Assembly (NCBI GenBank): GCA_963978905.1
Contig: OZ022257.1
Span: forward strand, 14,279,664-14,343,663
Length of the DNA: 64,000 nt
Origin: Trichostrongylus colubriformis
Taxonomy: Eukaryota; Nematoda; Chromadorea; Rhabditida; Trichostrongylidae
Direction of reading: 5' to 3'
In this document: in pieces, positions 1 through 14,800 of the stretch
Layout of the letters: every line of letters begins with the position of its first letter
Position numbering within the stretch: position 1 is the first letter of the stretch
Made by a program: the position numbers and the translations under genes
Notes under the pieces: model-generated
The model's input: the letters and a program-made list of their open reading frames with translations, nothing else
What the model was told of the DNA's origin: nothing
The model's database searches: none

Positions 1-2666
1 AATCTATTTTGGTTCGAGGACGAGCCCTTTGCCCACGGCTTAACATCTTTGCGACAAAATCTGTAAAATCAAGTAGAAATCGCAGTAGATATTAAAAGCG
101 GTAGACGACAAATTGGACGGAACATCAAATATTATGTTATAGGGGGTGGGGTTCTGCAAAGTTTTTATTCTTTCTGTTCCTCATAATTAACACCGAAAAT
201 TAGAACTTAATTTTGGAAAAAAAATTCTTTGTTCATATTTATTGTATAAGAAATGTATCTCAATCCGCATTGAGATACATTTTTCATTAAATTTGCAAAA
301 AGTTTTGGAAAAAGGAACCTTAAATCGAGAAAAACTTGAGAAATACAAATATAAAGCGTCTCGTTCGCGTTAGAACTCTGAACCTGATGGATAAGAAGCA
401 GCCGAAAATCATTTAGAAAAATCATCATTTTTATCGCAGGCGTAACGATTGGGGCCGTTCGAATGAACTGTTCAACGGTACCAGATGTCCTTTCTATGCA
501 CCCACCCAAATAATTTTCCGGAAATTCCAGAAAATTCCGGGGGAGAGTCCAAAATTATACTTTTTAACTTACAACTCAATGGTGTTTTGGTTGTACTCGG
601 TGCTTTGGTTCCCTCTGCAGCTATAACTTCAACATTCTTCTCTTGAATTGCATTCTGGCCGTTTCTATGCAATTATTCCAATGTTTATTCATATTTTGAA
701 TTCCTGACGCAATTCTGCTGTCCGACCCATTTCATGAGAGCATGGAAAGCTATTTCAAAAACTGTCGTTTTCCTTAATCGCTCATTTCATGTAGCGATTG
801 CAACCAAAGTGCCTACCCTGGCACTTCTCAGCCTCAGAGGCAGCAATAGGGGAATTTCGGACAAATCGAGAAAATTGTAATAAACGTGAGAGTCGAGCTA
901 CTTAATAATACAGAGAAGGAAGAAAAAACGGAAGGAAACGGCCAAAGTCTCGAAAAATAGGACCCCCCCCCCACTGCTGATTCTCAGCCGAACGACTTTT
1001 CCCTCAGAGGGCGGGTAGTGCGGACGAGTTTTCCACTGGCATGCTTCCAAGTCGTTAACACGAAGGAATGATCGAAAATTTTACAGCATCTTATTTCTGG
1101 AGTGAGCTTCAAGCTGAACTGAGAAAGCGCGCCCCAATACCTTCGATCCCGCCGCATCTCCTTGACCACTCCCGCCGGAGCCAATCAGGAATATCGTCGC
1201 CTGGAGGCGGGGTCCATCATTCAAAGGCGTCCGTTGGTAATCGTTACGCCGTTGTAGGGGCGCTCTTTGCGATGGTGATTTCGCCATAAATAGGCTTCTT
1301 AGGCCCCTTCTTTCCATGTAGCTAACTTTTTTTTTTTAGGAATTTCTCAATGATTAATTACCCCTGATGCCGTTTTTAAAGAGTAAAGCACAAAGTTAAT
1401 GGGAGCAGAAGGGGGGCAAAGCTTGCTTTTCGTTACTCTTCAAAATTTCGTGGGAATAGCTCATCGATGCAGGGTGGAATGTAATATTTACAAGGTACGG
1501 TATACAATATGACAGAATAAAAATTATGGTGACCGAGTGGCAAGTGTTGATCGGTCCACTAGATTGCGCTACACTTCTAACATCCCTGTACGATCGATGA
1601 GACTCCTGCATGTTCAAGAAGACTAAAGCGTATAGAAACGCTCGGCATTACTAACCATTACTATTATTATGAAGTTTTGTGAATACATTGAACCAGATGC
1701 ATCCAATACCGTATGCCCCGGCTGATTCGGTGCAAAACCGTGCCAGAGCAGCCCTGTGCCTGCAACCAACGCTTTACTTTTGATCAGCTGGATAGCGGAA
1801 TGGATGGGTCGACACCATTTTCCTTTATTGGGATAGAGGAGTTACACTACAATTATTGGCCACTTGCTGAGCATCAGATGCCCATGTAGGGTAGGAGAGG
1901 GGACAACTTCTGAATAATAGTTTCCGTAGCGTTGTGTTCTGTCAGTATTACTCCACTCCACCCAATTCTATTTAAAGCATCATTTTCCATTTTCGATTTC
2001 TGCATTTTCATTTTTTTTTACTTCACACACTTTATTTTTGTTTAAAATTTTCATTTGCATGCATATTTCGATAGTAATGAGCTGTCTAAAGGAGTACATG
2101 CCAGAAAAGGTCCTTTGAGGTTTTAATAGATCCGGTATTATTTAAGAATATCTTCCTCACAAAAATTCACAGCAAACCTTCACGCAGTCTCACTGTTACT
2201 AGGTTTACCAAATTTAGTAACACAAATTTTTCTAAAAAAATCTCAAATATGAGAAAACTCCTCAGAAAATCTGAACTTTCCAAAGTAAGTCAGGGAAAAT
2301 TATGTTTTTGACCTTGGAAGGATTTGGTTGTGCAATTCAAACGAATGAATATGCCAAAATTTGTAATGCTTTGATGGAATCATGTTTACTTTCTTCGTTT
2401 TTTTTCTGATAGTTTCTTTTTGATATTGAAAAAATTCTCCCGAGGCTTCTTCCAAAACGAAATGCCTCATATTAACTGAGTATCGGTCAAAAATTTTATA
2501 CTGAAGTCACGTATTAACAAATGTCTCCCATAAATTAAATCGGCTTCGTTATAGTTTCCCATTAATTTATAGTTGATTATTCATTCCATCCCCACTTTTT
2601 TCACCCTCTTTTCTCTGTTTCCTTTTTTAAACTCCTAACTAACATATTCTAACGTGATTTTTGCAG
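1..2666. other. Window start: intron or upstream DNA of mpz-1
   Basis: I see no supported exon here. Contents are AT-rich sequence, a C homopolymer at about 962-971, the truncated R1 MITE at 836-1315, and pyrimidine-rich DNA leading to the exon 1 acceptor. Earlier mpz-1 exons are presumed to lie before position 1. Confidence 0.6.
836..1315 (-). mobile_element. TTAA MITE family R1, truncated copy
   Basis: It starts AGAGGCAGCAATAGGGGAAT and continues through the AAATAGGACC and GCGGGTAGT blocks and the GAGAAAGCGCGC block. The far terminal repeat is not recognisable. Orientation is as for 63121. Confidence 0.65.
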
Positions 2667-2826
2667 TCGGACGTCTCGATGACCTCGTGGTCTCCATGCT
2701 CGACTCGTTCGCTGTCTCCAGCCGGCTCACCACTCTCTCTACGGGGTTCATGGGCTTACGATGTAGTCTACCTGCCCACACATCTTGAACGACATGTGAA
2801 AATCACGAAAGGAGCCCTGCCACTAG
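2667..2826 (+). CDS. mpz-1: mpz-1 exon 1 of window: Ser-rich linker and start of PDZ1
   Basis: The acceptor is ttttgcag and the donor CTAG/gtacgg. The exon is in phase 0 at its start and leaves one base of a Gly codon. It encodes a Ser/Pro-rich linker, then the first strand of PDZ1 ([12 protein letters not shown]), where PLGI is the carboxylate-binding loop. The preceding exon must lie before the window because I found no convincing coding exon in 1-2660. Confidence 0.85.
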
Positions 2827-5800
2827 GTACGGTATTCTCACATTCATGCTTTCTAGAATCCTTTTACAGTAACATTTATTTGTCCAGTTTTATTGTTATG
2901 AATGCATTTATTGGTATTTAATACCGCTTTGCTTCATGCTTTTATGACCTCGTCCTGGAGGCCGTTTCATCCTTTTTTGGTCCGTATCTATCAAATCATA
3001 ATTGCCCCTATTCACTGCATCCTTCTTGAAAATTGATAGTTTTCTTCGTCAAAATGAATCTGATTTTATAGAGGATTTCATTAAGAATATATCAGTTAGA
3101 TGATCCTGTTTTCAGCTTTTCGACTACATCTTTAGTATCTAGAAATACGCAAAAAAGTAGAAATCATTGGGAGGAAGGGGGGAGGGGGCAGATCAAGTAG
3201 AATTGTCAGTGATCTAAAATTTTTGCTCTCCTTCAGTGTTATAAGCCCTAGTCTTTTGGAATATGTCACTCACGCCATTACTGCTGATATATCATAAAAA
3301 AATATAAATAGATATGAATAAAAACTATAAATGTAGCGCAATGAAAGGACTGATGAGATTTTTAATGCTTCGCGTATGATAGAGCACATTGTGTGAATTC
3401 AAACAACGGTACATTTTATTTGACATTTCATATTTATTGAGAACGCCCAATATACTGTTTTACGGCATGCCATTCTGACATCCTTAACTCATAATCTTGT
3501 GTGGCTAACACCTCTTATTGTGCAATGTTTCTTCAGATCCTCTATGCAACTTGGAATATTGAGGATATTGAGATGGAACCACAAAAGCATCTCAATTCTC
3601 TACAGGGATGCTGAGTTACGGGCAAAAGCTTCGATGTCGGACGGGACTCGAACCCGCACTTCATGCTTTCCGGGGATATGTGCTAATCCATTACACGACC
3701 GACACCCCTTTCACCTTACTCAGCTTCTGAATATTATATCTACCATGGCTTATCAGCACTCACACACATAACTTGTTGAAGCTGAGTTAAGGTGAAAAGG
3801 GTGTCAGTAGTGTAATGGATTAGCACATGTGCCCGGAAAGCATGAAGTGCGGGTTCGAGTCCCGTCCAACATCGAAGCTTTTCCCCATAATTCAGCATCC
3901 TTGTAGTAGCTTTCACATCGCGAGCTGCGGCGATAATCAGCAGCTATCAAAAGTTAAAAATATCAAACTTAACATCCCAATTCAAACAACTGGTAAAGAA
4001 ATGGCATACTTCAGTCCATTTCCTGTTCTAATCCATTTCACGCGTTTCATTCATGCGCTGACAAGAGCAATATCGCTACTCGGATTGGGCTTCATTCACT
4101 GCATACGTGGGCAATCCGCCCGACCAAAGGGGATCGGACTTAATGTCTCGCCACCACGACAGCCACATGTACCTTACCAGTGATTAGGAACATCGGAACT
4201 CATAAGGACACTAACACTAGTGAAGACCACGAGAATTTCGTGCTCTTAAGATAGTCCCCGCGGAGCATTACTGAACCTTTGGCCATTCCAATTTTTACTT
4301 TTTTTTGCACATACAAATCCATTCCATTCCCTCAGTAGCATTTTTCCAAATCTCTGTGAATGATTCAATTTCCTCTTTTTTGTTCGTCACACCCGTCACT
4401 TCTAACCCGCTTCTTTGTTTTCTCATTTATTTCCTCAATGACTTTCCTATCGCACGCATGACACTCCTGTGCAGGTGGGTAATTTCTGACGCAAGTCCCA
4501 AAATTGAAGGGCAATCGGTCTGTCTTAAGTAATATTTTGACAGCAAATTCAATCAATAATACACGTACATAATTATCATTTAATTATAAAAAATTGATAA
4601 TCTGGTCCGATCGAGTGAATCACTCGGTTTGCTATAGAATGTTTTAGTTGAAGTTGTTGTCGCGATGGTATAGCCTCTGATAAGATGTTTTCTGGGCTCA
4701 CAACAGAGAAATAGCGAGGCCTTCTGTTATGGGATACCATTTTTTGACAATATCTATCATTATCACTTATCATTATCACTTATGAAATCGATTCTAATTT
4801 TTCTTGATGATCAGTATAATGCTTTGTGGACTGTAAGCTTTGTGGACTTTACTATAAAGATTCATTCTTTGCATTCTTTTCCCAGATTACTGTGTTGTTC
4901 TGAAGGTCGATGACTGATAGATTTAACTATTTTCGTAAGCCGCCGTTAGACTTCGCGATTTTGCGGCATCGCACTATGGCAAAATTGCGTAGTCCTACCG
5001 TAGGAAGTTCTGAAACTCAGGAATGGCTTCAGAGTCCTTCTTGAGTTTTCTGGAGTTGCAGCAAGAAAATATTGGGAATAACAGGGGCCGCAAAGGTTAT
5101 ACAACTTCTCTTAGACTGATTTTCTTCACTTTTTTTCGTCAGAAATGTTCGACTTGAAAAATTCCGTTTAGGATTTCGCAGTATGAATGGCATGAGGTTC
5201 ATGTTTCTGGTATTAAATCTTCTAAGATACACACCACATGAATTTCGGGCATGTACGTTTTTAGCTTACTGGATATCTAACTGCGAGTCATCAAATTTTC
5301 TATGCGTCTAGAAAATTCCACGCTTCTTTTTGTATCTGTCAGAAGTCTCTTCGTTTGAGGATACGTTATAAGGTCACTGGGGCTCAATTAACGTAACTTC
5401 AATGCATTGCCATGCAAATTCCGCCTAATGGATAGCTATCGATAGACGCTCATCCTGGTCATTATAATGGCGTTGTTCTTCAATTATGCGCTTAATGATC
5501 AATTCTCTCCGGGTGAGATATGTCATTCTTGGAAATGATATAAACGAAGAGCGATTCCCGGGAATGAATTAAGTGTGTTCCGGTTTGATAAGAGTGATAA
5601 CAATATTGCTCGTGAGCGTATTTTTCGCATGACTGAAGCTAGTGGAAAAGGTCTACCATGAAAAGCTATGCAATCATGTCATCCTCGCCGAATTTCGAAT
5701 GCTTTCACGATTCCAGAAACTGCCTTCGAATTCAGAAGCGCCTTTGCCACTCTCGTAAACTGTGTGGTATGACTGAAAATATGATGTAATAAATGAAAAA

Positions 5801-8800
5801 TCTGAGGCTGTCAGCCTCCACCCGCGAGAGTATCTTTGAAAGTTTGGCAACTTTGTGCTACCCTTAAAGCATCTACTCAGAAGAAAAATTATCTCTAATC
5901 ACCACTACAGATTCAAGATTTGTCTTCTGAATATCGGCATATACATGGGGATACTAATTATAGTACACAAAATTGGTCATCGATCGAAAATTTTCTGAGA
6001 AGGAACGCTTCGCGATTCTCCCCTCGATGAAAGACCCGCTTACCTTCAGGAAATCCACACACTGATGTGCTTAAAGGAACCGGGAGGGGTCCGAAACAGG
6101 AGGAAGGTGCAAAGAAATGAGCATTTTGTAACGAATACGCAAGATTAGAAGCGATAATAGGCGAAAAAACCCGGACTCAAAAGCGCGACGCTGCGGTGTG
6201 TATTCGCATCCCATTCGCATCAACACACTGACTTTCCGAGTTGTCCGCTGCAAGAGACGGGCCGCGGGCCAACGTTAGTTGTAGCACCTGACTCCCAGCG
6301 CAGTGGAGTGGTCATTCCCAACTATATTAGCATTCATGTAAGCACATCTAGAAGTAGTATAAGAAAGAACAAAGGGAAAAGTAAAAGGAAAGAACAACTT
6401 CATGACAAAAACATCGCCTCTTGGCACCATGCCAAGGCGTCAAATTGGCGAGTTTGTGCAATGGCGGTCACTTGAACTCGTCCGAACTACGTCTGTTCTA
6501 CCGTAGGCCAGAATTACCTCCTTCTGGTGTCTTTAATGACTTCATCCGTTACAAATATCTGATTTATCTGAACAATCCCATCCACGCACACCACAAGGGC
6601 TATCGAGGCTCCTTCACTCATTGTCATCAAAATGTGCCACCTATTATATGTAATACTGTAAAAGAGCATTTGTTTGTTACCCACAGTATCTTCCGAAGGT
6701 ATTGTGATGTTTCCAAGATATTCATGTTCTCGAGTTGATGCAGTAACAGGTGGCGCGCACCCTCACTCTCATGGTGCGGCGATCAAATCCCTCACAACGC
6801 CCACCTAAGCCAACCAAGCCTTCCATCCCTTCGTGGTAGATGAATTCGTATCAGTTTCACCTGGAAGGATGATCCCGCTGACTTGTTCATCGGCTGGCCT
6901 CTGCTACTCAATGTATATGTAGTTCACTGCATTCACTAGTCACCGCAATTCTGAATGGGTGTGCCCGAAAAAGAATTGTTCGACGCCGAAAGGCTTTTTT
7001 ATCCGTGATTTTATTTATGTTTTAGATCAACTCTCCACAATTTTATTGCTTGCATGCGTGCAGGGTTTCTATTGGCAGAACCTGATCTGACGGAGAGTTT
7101 TGGTGGGCAGGGGGCACCATACTAAAACGGGTCTGATGTACCGTCTCTACTCAGTTCGATTTTGGTAAAAGTATTCGCATAAAGACAGCACTAGGGGTGA
7201 TGTGGTAATGGGGAAATCCCTACAAGAAATCACTCACATGGTAATCCTGGGCCTAAGAAGGCTACCTGTAGCGAAATCTCGGTGAAAAAGGTGAAGAAGC
7301 GCTCCTTCGAGCTGTAGTAGAAACGCCGCAAAAAGCGGTTACCGCGCAACTGTCCTACCTCTTGGATAAGACGTCCCGCCTCCGGATGATGTAATTCCCG
7401 ATTGACTGGAGTGGGAGCGACCAAAGAGATGCGGCGGGATCGAAGGTTTTGCGGCGCGCTTTCGCAGTTTTAGCTTGAAGCTCACTCCAAAAATAGATGC
7501 TGTAGTATTTCCAAACATTCCCTTGTGTTTGCTTGGCAACATGCCAATGGAAAACTAGATCAGACTACCCGCCTCTTGACGGGAAGGTCGTCCGGGTCGA
7601 GAATCAACGGTGGGAAGGGGGTCCTATGTCTCGGGTTTTTGGCTAATTCCATCCGATGTTTCTTCACTGTCCTAAGCATCTCGACTTTCACATTCACTAC
7701 TTCTTTTACTTTTCGTCCGACATTCCTCTAATGCTGCCTTTAAAGCGGTGTGAGAAGTTCTATTCGCAGTGGAATGCCTGAGGACCATCTATTTGTTCAA
7801 GTGCACATTCTTCATGCACCATAGATTGCAAAGTACCTCGGCTTCTCTTCTTATCCGTGCCATCGTTGATGCGTTTCCGGTCCGGTGGGGCACGGCTGTG
7901 AAACGGCTTTCGACGGCGAAGTGAATAAAGAACAACAAGCACTTCATCATAGAAACACACGCAACCAAAGATGATAAGATGGACGGAAAAAGGGACGGTT
8001 TTTTGCGCTCCAACACACTCATTCTTCTCATCTTAATAGCCCCTTCATCACTAAGTAGCTGTACTGAAAGTTTGCCTGGAAAAAAGCCCTAAAAGGCGAG
8101 GTCTTTCTTTTTCAGAGCAACTCATTTTAACAATTCGCAGGACGTGAAAATTGATTTCTAGTTAAACAAAATGAGACCGTATTTTGTGAAAGAGAAAAAT
8201 AAAATCAGCGGCAACGGTAGGAGGGGAATAGGAAGGAATGAGCCTTGAAGGCTTTTTCAAATCGACATTGCGCAAAAAAATTCACATAGGAATCCAAAAC
8301 CTGTTTCTTAAGAGACTATCGATTGTGATAAGTGGATAAAAATTAGTTGGTAAAATAAAATCCAATCCTAGGACCCAATAAACATCACAATTTTGACCGA
8401 GTAAATTTCGAATGTACTAAGTACCTGCATTTGAAGGTCGTTTTTGGTTTTTGCGCTCCTTATTCTTCGGCGTACGGATGGACATGTAAGAATCTGTGCT
8501 TTCTGCTTTATATGGTTGAAGGGCGGAGCTTGCTACGAAGGGCGGAGAATGGGTGGAAGAGCACGGTTTTTTTAATAGTGCCCCATGTCTTGAATAGATG
8601 TAGGCTAGCGAGTTCAATTCAACTCCAGCTCGTCTCATCAGCTTATTTCATTTTGAAGAGTTTTCAAAGTGAGTATTTATCGTTAAGAAGATGATGAGAT
8701 AACTAATAATCTATTACATTTAGTTAAATAGAATTTTTGGAATTATTTTCAATTAAATTATATGGCTTCAGTGCTAGTTAAGGTTTTTCGGTTTCTGTTT

Positions 8801-11800
8801 CAAAAAAACCTTGCTTTTAGGAATTGTTCTTGATGCTGACAAGGATAAAGGCGTGAATGGAGCCGTCGTGAAAAGTATCTGCAGCAAAAAGGCGATCAGC
8901 CTTGACGGCAGAATACAAGTGCGTATTCTCTTTTTTCGTTTCTTTTCTCATCCATTTCCATTTCCCACTTGTAGCTTTTAGATTCTTCCTTTCTGTTCTT
9001 ATTTCTCCTTTTATTCCGTTTTTTCGTTTTCTTTTCAAAAGATCTGACTAAAGTCAAAAGATTATTGACTAATTTCGTTTTTTCTTTGCTTTCTTTCCAA
9101 AGGATTTGACTGAAATCAAAGAATTTATTGACTAAAGTTTTAGGTTGGCGACTATATCGTCCGAATCAATCAGGAGAATCTGCGTAATGTGACCTCATCA
9201 CAAGCTCGTGCAATCCTTCGACGGACAAATTTGATTGGCACCCAGTGCAAGTTCGTCATTTTTTATTCCCTTATGGAACTTTTTATCTGAACCTATTACC
9301 TACAGTAGCGCTCAAAAGTCTTCGGCCAAACACTTTTTGTCATAACTTTTTTTCTACCTGACCAAATTTGACAAAATTTTAATATGTGGTGCCTGAACCT
9401 ACTATCAACATTTCCTTCTACTTGAGTGCGCCGCTTGACTCTTTTCATGGTTTTTTACAGGAATTTACTACAAAACTATCGAAAAAAAGAAAAAGGCTTG
9501 ATCAAGAGAAACGGCTTTCTTCGCAAAAACAAAACGAGCAAGCCTCAGAGAACATCAATATTTTGTAAAAAGACCACGACTTTTGATGACAGCAGCACAG
9601 CGGGACGGCGTAGGTATGGCACTCCAAAAACAAAAAATTGCATTTCACCAAGTAACTTACACCTTTGAGCGCCAAAATAGTATATCCAGTAAGCAGTGTC
9701 TCCGAGTACAACATACAAAAATTTCTCTTAAATCGGTCTAATCGCAAAAAAGTTACAAGTGAAAAACCATTTGGCCGAATACTTGTGAGCGCTACTGTAT
9801 ATACCACGCTATTTTTCGAGAGAGTTCTCAACTTGTCTTTTCTGATTAATCTGCCCTCATAGCTTTCATCTACGGAGGTGGGAGCAAATAGTTGTTGAGC
9901 TCAAAGCTTGGATGTGTCTGCCTTTCCCTGCAATGGGTTTTACTTCTGCTTTTGAAGGAATGAATTTCACCGAAGAGAGTACGTAGTAATTTTCAACAAG
10001 AAAGCTTTCAAAGTTCGAAAGGAAAAGGTCAGAGTATCTTAGGCAACATGTGAGCAAATATAAGTGTTACTATAAAGTTTACTAGTGCAGTTCCTACTGT
10101 AAAACTGAGAATCGCCAAGAGAAATGAATTCATTCATGAGCAAGTGAAAACTCATCCATTTAGATTGCACGTATTTCTTGTACACTCACTAAAAGAGGCT
10201 GCAAGTTTACGGGCTCCCTGTCCGCCATGGTCGAACAAGAGCGCGGCATTTCTAGAAAGGTCAAATGTATTGAAATTCCACGAGTAATCCTCGTCGACCA
10301 GCTCTGTTTTAGTGTGCTTTGGCTTTTTGCATGAGGTCATCGCTAAACAATATCCTCCGGTAATCGTACTCAAAGGAATCGTTCACGGAAAAAATAGTTT
10401 CCTTGTTTTCATATGTTTATGTTCTATTTGCCTGATAAGGGCCGCATGCAAAGTTTCACGCGAAAAAGTGAGAATTTCGCTAAAATGCAACTCCCCAAAT
10501 TTTTGGCCGGGTGGGCGGGGCCTCGGAGTAAAAGCCCCGCCCCGTCGTCCGCCGCGGTTGGAAACGGGGAATGGAACTGTTCACGTAGCTTTCTGTCCAC
10601 ACAATGCGTCTCCGAACGCGGCGGACGACGGGGTGGGTACTTGCTCGGACATCTCGCCCACCCGGCCGAGACTTGTAGTGGTGTACTTGGCCGGATTCAC
10701 ACTTTCTTTCGCGTTAAACTTTGCATACGGCACTCATTAGACAAATACAACATAAACATATGATTAACAATGAAAGTTATTTTTCTGTGGACGATTCCTT
10801 CGACTTTTTCGCTTTCAAGGGTTACACCTTGAGTATATTGGCTGGTAGTTCATAAGCGTCATCCAGGGAGATGATCGTATTTCCCGAAAATTTCTTTGAC
10901 GCAGGGTCTCACCGTGCTTTTCACTAGTCTCGACGCCTTGTGCTCACTTTTCTCTACCAACAGGAACCTCCAGCTCTGATTTGGGCTCACTTACCCACTC
11001 TTAGGCTCTCGTAAGGACAACTCATTGCATCCTCTTTCATCCTGCTTACAATCAAGAAACTACAGAGGAAAAGCCTTATCGAGGATTCGATCCCCACCTG
11101 TTCGGGCAGATACAGCGCCTCGAATTGCTGCGTCAATCGCGCCTTTTCATCTATAACCCGCTCGCCTTTGGTTAATAGTAGTTTCTTAATATCCACTTCA
11201 GCGTCACCTACATCACAGCCGCCGACGCACGAATGTGGAAGGAACGATTCCATCGCGACAGCGAAATCAGCTCGCCTGTTATCAATCGATTGTCGCCGAA
11301 GTAAGTCCTCTGTCACTAAATTCTGATCGAAATGGCTCTCCATTTGATGAAGATCTGACTGGTGTGGTGCAGAAGGAACCGATGCGACATCTGTTGAGTC
11401 TTTAGGACGCCGCATTGGCTCCTTCTGCACCAGCCACTTCTGGGCCACTTATCAAAAGTACATAATTCCAGGGTGTTCCCGAAATTCTATCGGAGTCCAT
11501 ACCTTTCACGGAAGGAATCGCCACAACACCGAGACACCGACGACACGGAACCGCCATCTGAATCTTCAGAGATTGGTGCTGTGATGCGATCACCTTCCGA
11601 ATTATCGCCAGAAATAGTCAAAGAGGAGATCACGGAGCAGGAGACGACGGCTGGCGACGAAAGACCCTTCGATCCTAGTTTGTTGGATGAATTTGCGCTT
11701 CATATAATCAAGGTGAGCAAAGTTTCTCAGTTGTGTAGCATGTACTGGAGATCGGATGTCACTTTGCAAAGTATCTCCACCCGTAATCGTCTGGTTGGAA

Positions 11801-14800
11801 ACGTATAGCTCGTGGTATGCGCCACACACTTGCATTTCATTCAAAAAACCTAAAATAATTGAATGTGTTCGATGGTCGTAAAGAAATTTCTATCAAGTTT
11901 TGGTACAATTAGCTAGCATCAAAGTGACAGATGACCCGTCCACCTCGGGTTAATCAAACGATCCTGATTTTACTTTATTGTTTAGTCATTATTCTATGTG
12001 CTCAGAGAGTATGAGCATTGAACGGAAAGACGGCGTTGATGCAAATGAGTGCAATCGGCCTACGGATAGGCCAATTATGGTAGTGAGCGCTTCATCTCTG
12101 AATCGATTCTGCGCCTATCACAGCTCATCCCGGCCTCCTTTTATTCCTGGGATTACGGCTCCTGGGATTACGGCTTAGCACCCGGAAATCCCCTTGACTT
12201 GTGTCGTACTACTGTTTATTTTCTGTAGGACATTTTTGAAGTGTTATTATTTAGGAAAAAAAACCGAACTTTTTAGTCGAATGTCCAGAATGCCTTTTAC
12301 TTTTCTTCTATTTCTGAGAGTCCGAATTATCACACCTGTTCCCTTTAGAGAGTCACCTTAACGCTGGAATATGAGATAAGGTAGGTTGCTGTTCGGATAG
12401 TATGGTCTTAACCCAGCAGAAAATCTATAAAAAAGGTTTTCACTTGTCTGCGTAGATTGTTGAACATCTCCTCCACATTATCTTTTTCGTCCTTAAATTT
12501 TTCTCCATAACAACAAAAAACTATTCTTCATATTGCTTATAATTTGTTAGTGCGTGAATGACACTTGAACAACATTTAGAGTTTTTTCGACCATAAACTA
12601 GCAAACTGGAAAGCTGTGGCATTTGCCACCGTTAGAGTCGCAAAGTTAAAGGTGTCGTCTATGGAAATTCAAGTTCTTCTGTTACCCAATAGGCCACATG
12701 CAAAGATTTCTTTAAAAAAAAGCAAGACCACTATTGATAGTGTCGCTTAAAGTTACGTCCGGCGAGCAGGGGCTGTCCGTGGGGGCGTGGTCACGAGGGC
12801 TGCAGCAGCAAGGTGGCGACGGTCTCGTGGTCAGGGACGTAGAGTAAAAAACAAATCAACATTGGGAGCGAAGTTTTGAGCCGCGCTCTGGCCAATGACT
12901 GCTGTTCATATGTTGCTCGGCGGGAATCCAAACGAGTTGCTCTTCTTACAGTTTTTTCGATTTCTGCTTTAGAATGAAGGAAGTTTCTCGATTGTTTTCA
13001 TGTTTCTGTTCATGTACCGCATCTGTTAGAGTGATCTTAAGGGAAATCGGAATCATGGTATTCCGTGAACGATCTCTTTAAACTGAGATCCACAAAAAGG
13101 AGTGAAGTGTATGGGGCATCCCACTGAACCTTAGTACTTAGAACGTCTTTGTCTTTGATTTGGCGAAAATAGTTCGCAAATACTTCTATATAGCAGATGT
13201 TTTTCTCGGCTGTAAGCCCTACCAGTGATTTACTTGCTTTCAGGAAGCATATCGAGATGCCATCCTTGAGTTTACGGTGAGCAACGCGACTCCAGACTGG
13301 AAACAACGTCCTCCGCCGCCCTCATCAGACCACTCCACACCCGAACATTCTACCCGGGCATCTACATCTTACCAACAAATTCCTCCACGGACACCCGTAC
13401 AATCTCCTGTTGAATCGTCGTCAGGTAAGTAGCAGTTTCTGAAACTTTGCGCAATTTCAGCTTCTTAATCAAATGCGTTTTTGATCCCTGGCACTTCAGC
13501 GCTTCATGTCTACCTTCATGAGGTTTCGGTTTTCAATAATTACCCATATTAGTATGTCGAGGCTTTTGTAATAACCGCTGGAGGGTACTGTATACATGAG
13601 GGGTGGCGTAACTGACCTGAATCTTTCATCAAAGTCTTCAGACCTCCATTCTGAACCTCTCTTCACCGGTAACCTCGGAAAATTATCTAGAAGCGGGGAG
13701 AGGGGGGGGGGGAGAGATATTGGAATTGGGCCAGGTGTTCACGAAATAATACGAGATAAATTGATCTGACACAAATGATCACACTCAAATAAATACAAAT
13801 ATTGAATAAATCAAAAAATAAAGAGATAGGAATCTATGACTTGGAATTCTTCCAAAAGTAATCGGTTGTGGGAATAATATGGTCCCTGGCTGGCTTTTTA
13901 TTCATTCAGGAAATGTTCAAATAAAAATTTTATGTAACGGTGGAGCTACGGTTACTCATTTCTCTGTGAGCGATGCAAAGGCTGCTGCTTTGAGCTACGC
14001 CATGCTTGCTGTTTCGAGTTTTGAAAGCACTTTATTGCCAATCAGCCTGTGAAATGACTTTCGGAGCCACACGGTATAATTGCCACGTGAGGGAATTGAG
14101 AGGCGACTGGCGGATCTTGAAGGGATGAATTTGGTGGTGGCAGTATTTTACAACGAATAGCTTTGAATATTATTTTGAATTTTTCAATATTTAATGATTA
14201 TTCAATCGAATGAAGAACTTCTTTGTTTTCTCGTTCTTTTTTTCGAGATTTGCTTGCTTAACAGAACGAATTTTCTTTTTCTTCGATACTCTCAGGGAAG
14301 CGCAAAAGCCTCTTATCGAGGCATTCGCATGGCACTCACAGCTACATTGTTATTCCCCTCGCTTCTTCTTAGGCCAATTAATTGAGAATAATTACTTCTT
14401 TCAGGCTCTCTGCTTGGCAGTCCCGATCGACACGGCAGTCCTCCATACACAGTACTGAGGAAAAGCAGTCAATCATCGAGATCTTCGCGAGTCAGTCAAA
14501 AGGATTCCGAATCAAAAGAATTCTCACCATCATCCAGTCGCCCTCGATCTGAACAAAGCGTCAAACATAGCCCAGAAGAACCGCCGACCACGGTGTTTGA
14601 GAAATCGGAACAACAGGAACCCACCACGACAGCTGAGGTAATCCACGATTGACAGCACTTAAAAAGTCACCAACCATGACTGCTTTTTTCCATTGACACT
14701 TGCCCTCTAGAAATTGAGTTGTGAAGTTTACATGCAACAAATGGTGAAGAAAATAGAGAAATAAAGAAAGTAAATAAGAGGTGTTGGGTCATTCAGGCTG

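Larger units (their letters stand above)
2827..8820. other. mpz-1 intron 1 of the window
   Basis: This 5994-bp intron holds the tRNA-derived inverted pair (3606-3900), an R3 half copy (4941), R7 copy 1 (6073) and an R1 MITE (7179-7743). No coding exon was found. Confidence 0.7.

Noticed and set aside
3640..3870. Two functional tRNA genes
   Set aside because: A and B boxes are present but the anticodon arm does not pair, and the copies form one inverted repeat, so a tRNA-derived element is more likely.
10987..11448. 153-codon minus-strand frame
   Set aside because: It overlaps mpz-1 exon 4, which fits phase and PDZ sequence on the plus strand. The minus frame shows no recognisable family.
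14194..14458. Frames upstream of and overlapping mpz-1 exon 7
   Set aside because: They are AT-rich intron translations. The tttcag at 14399-14404 with phase 1 entry gives the correct exon.
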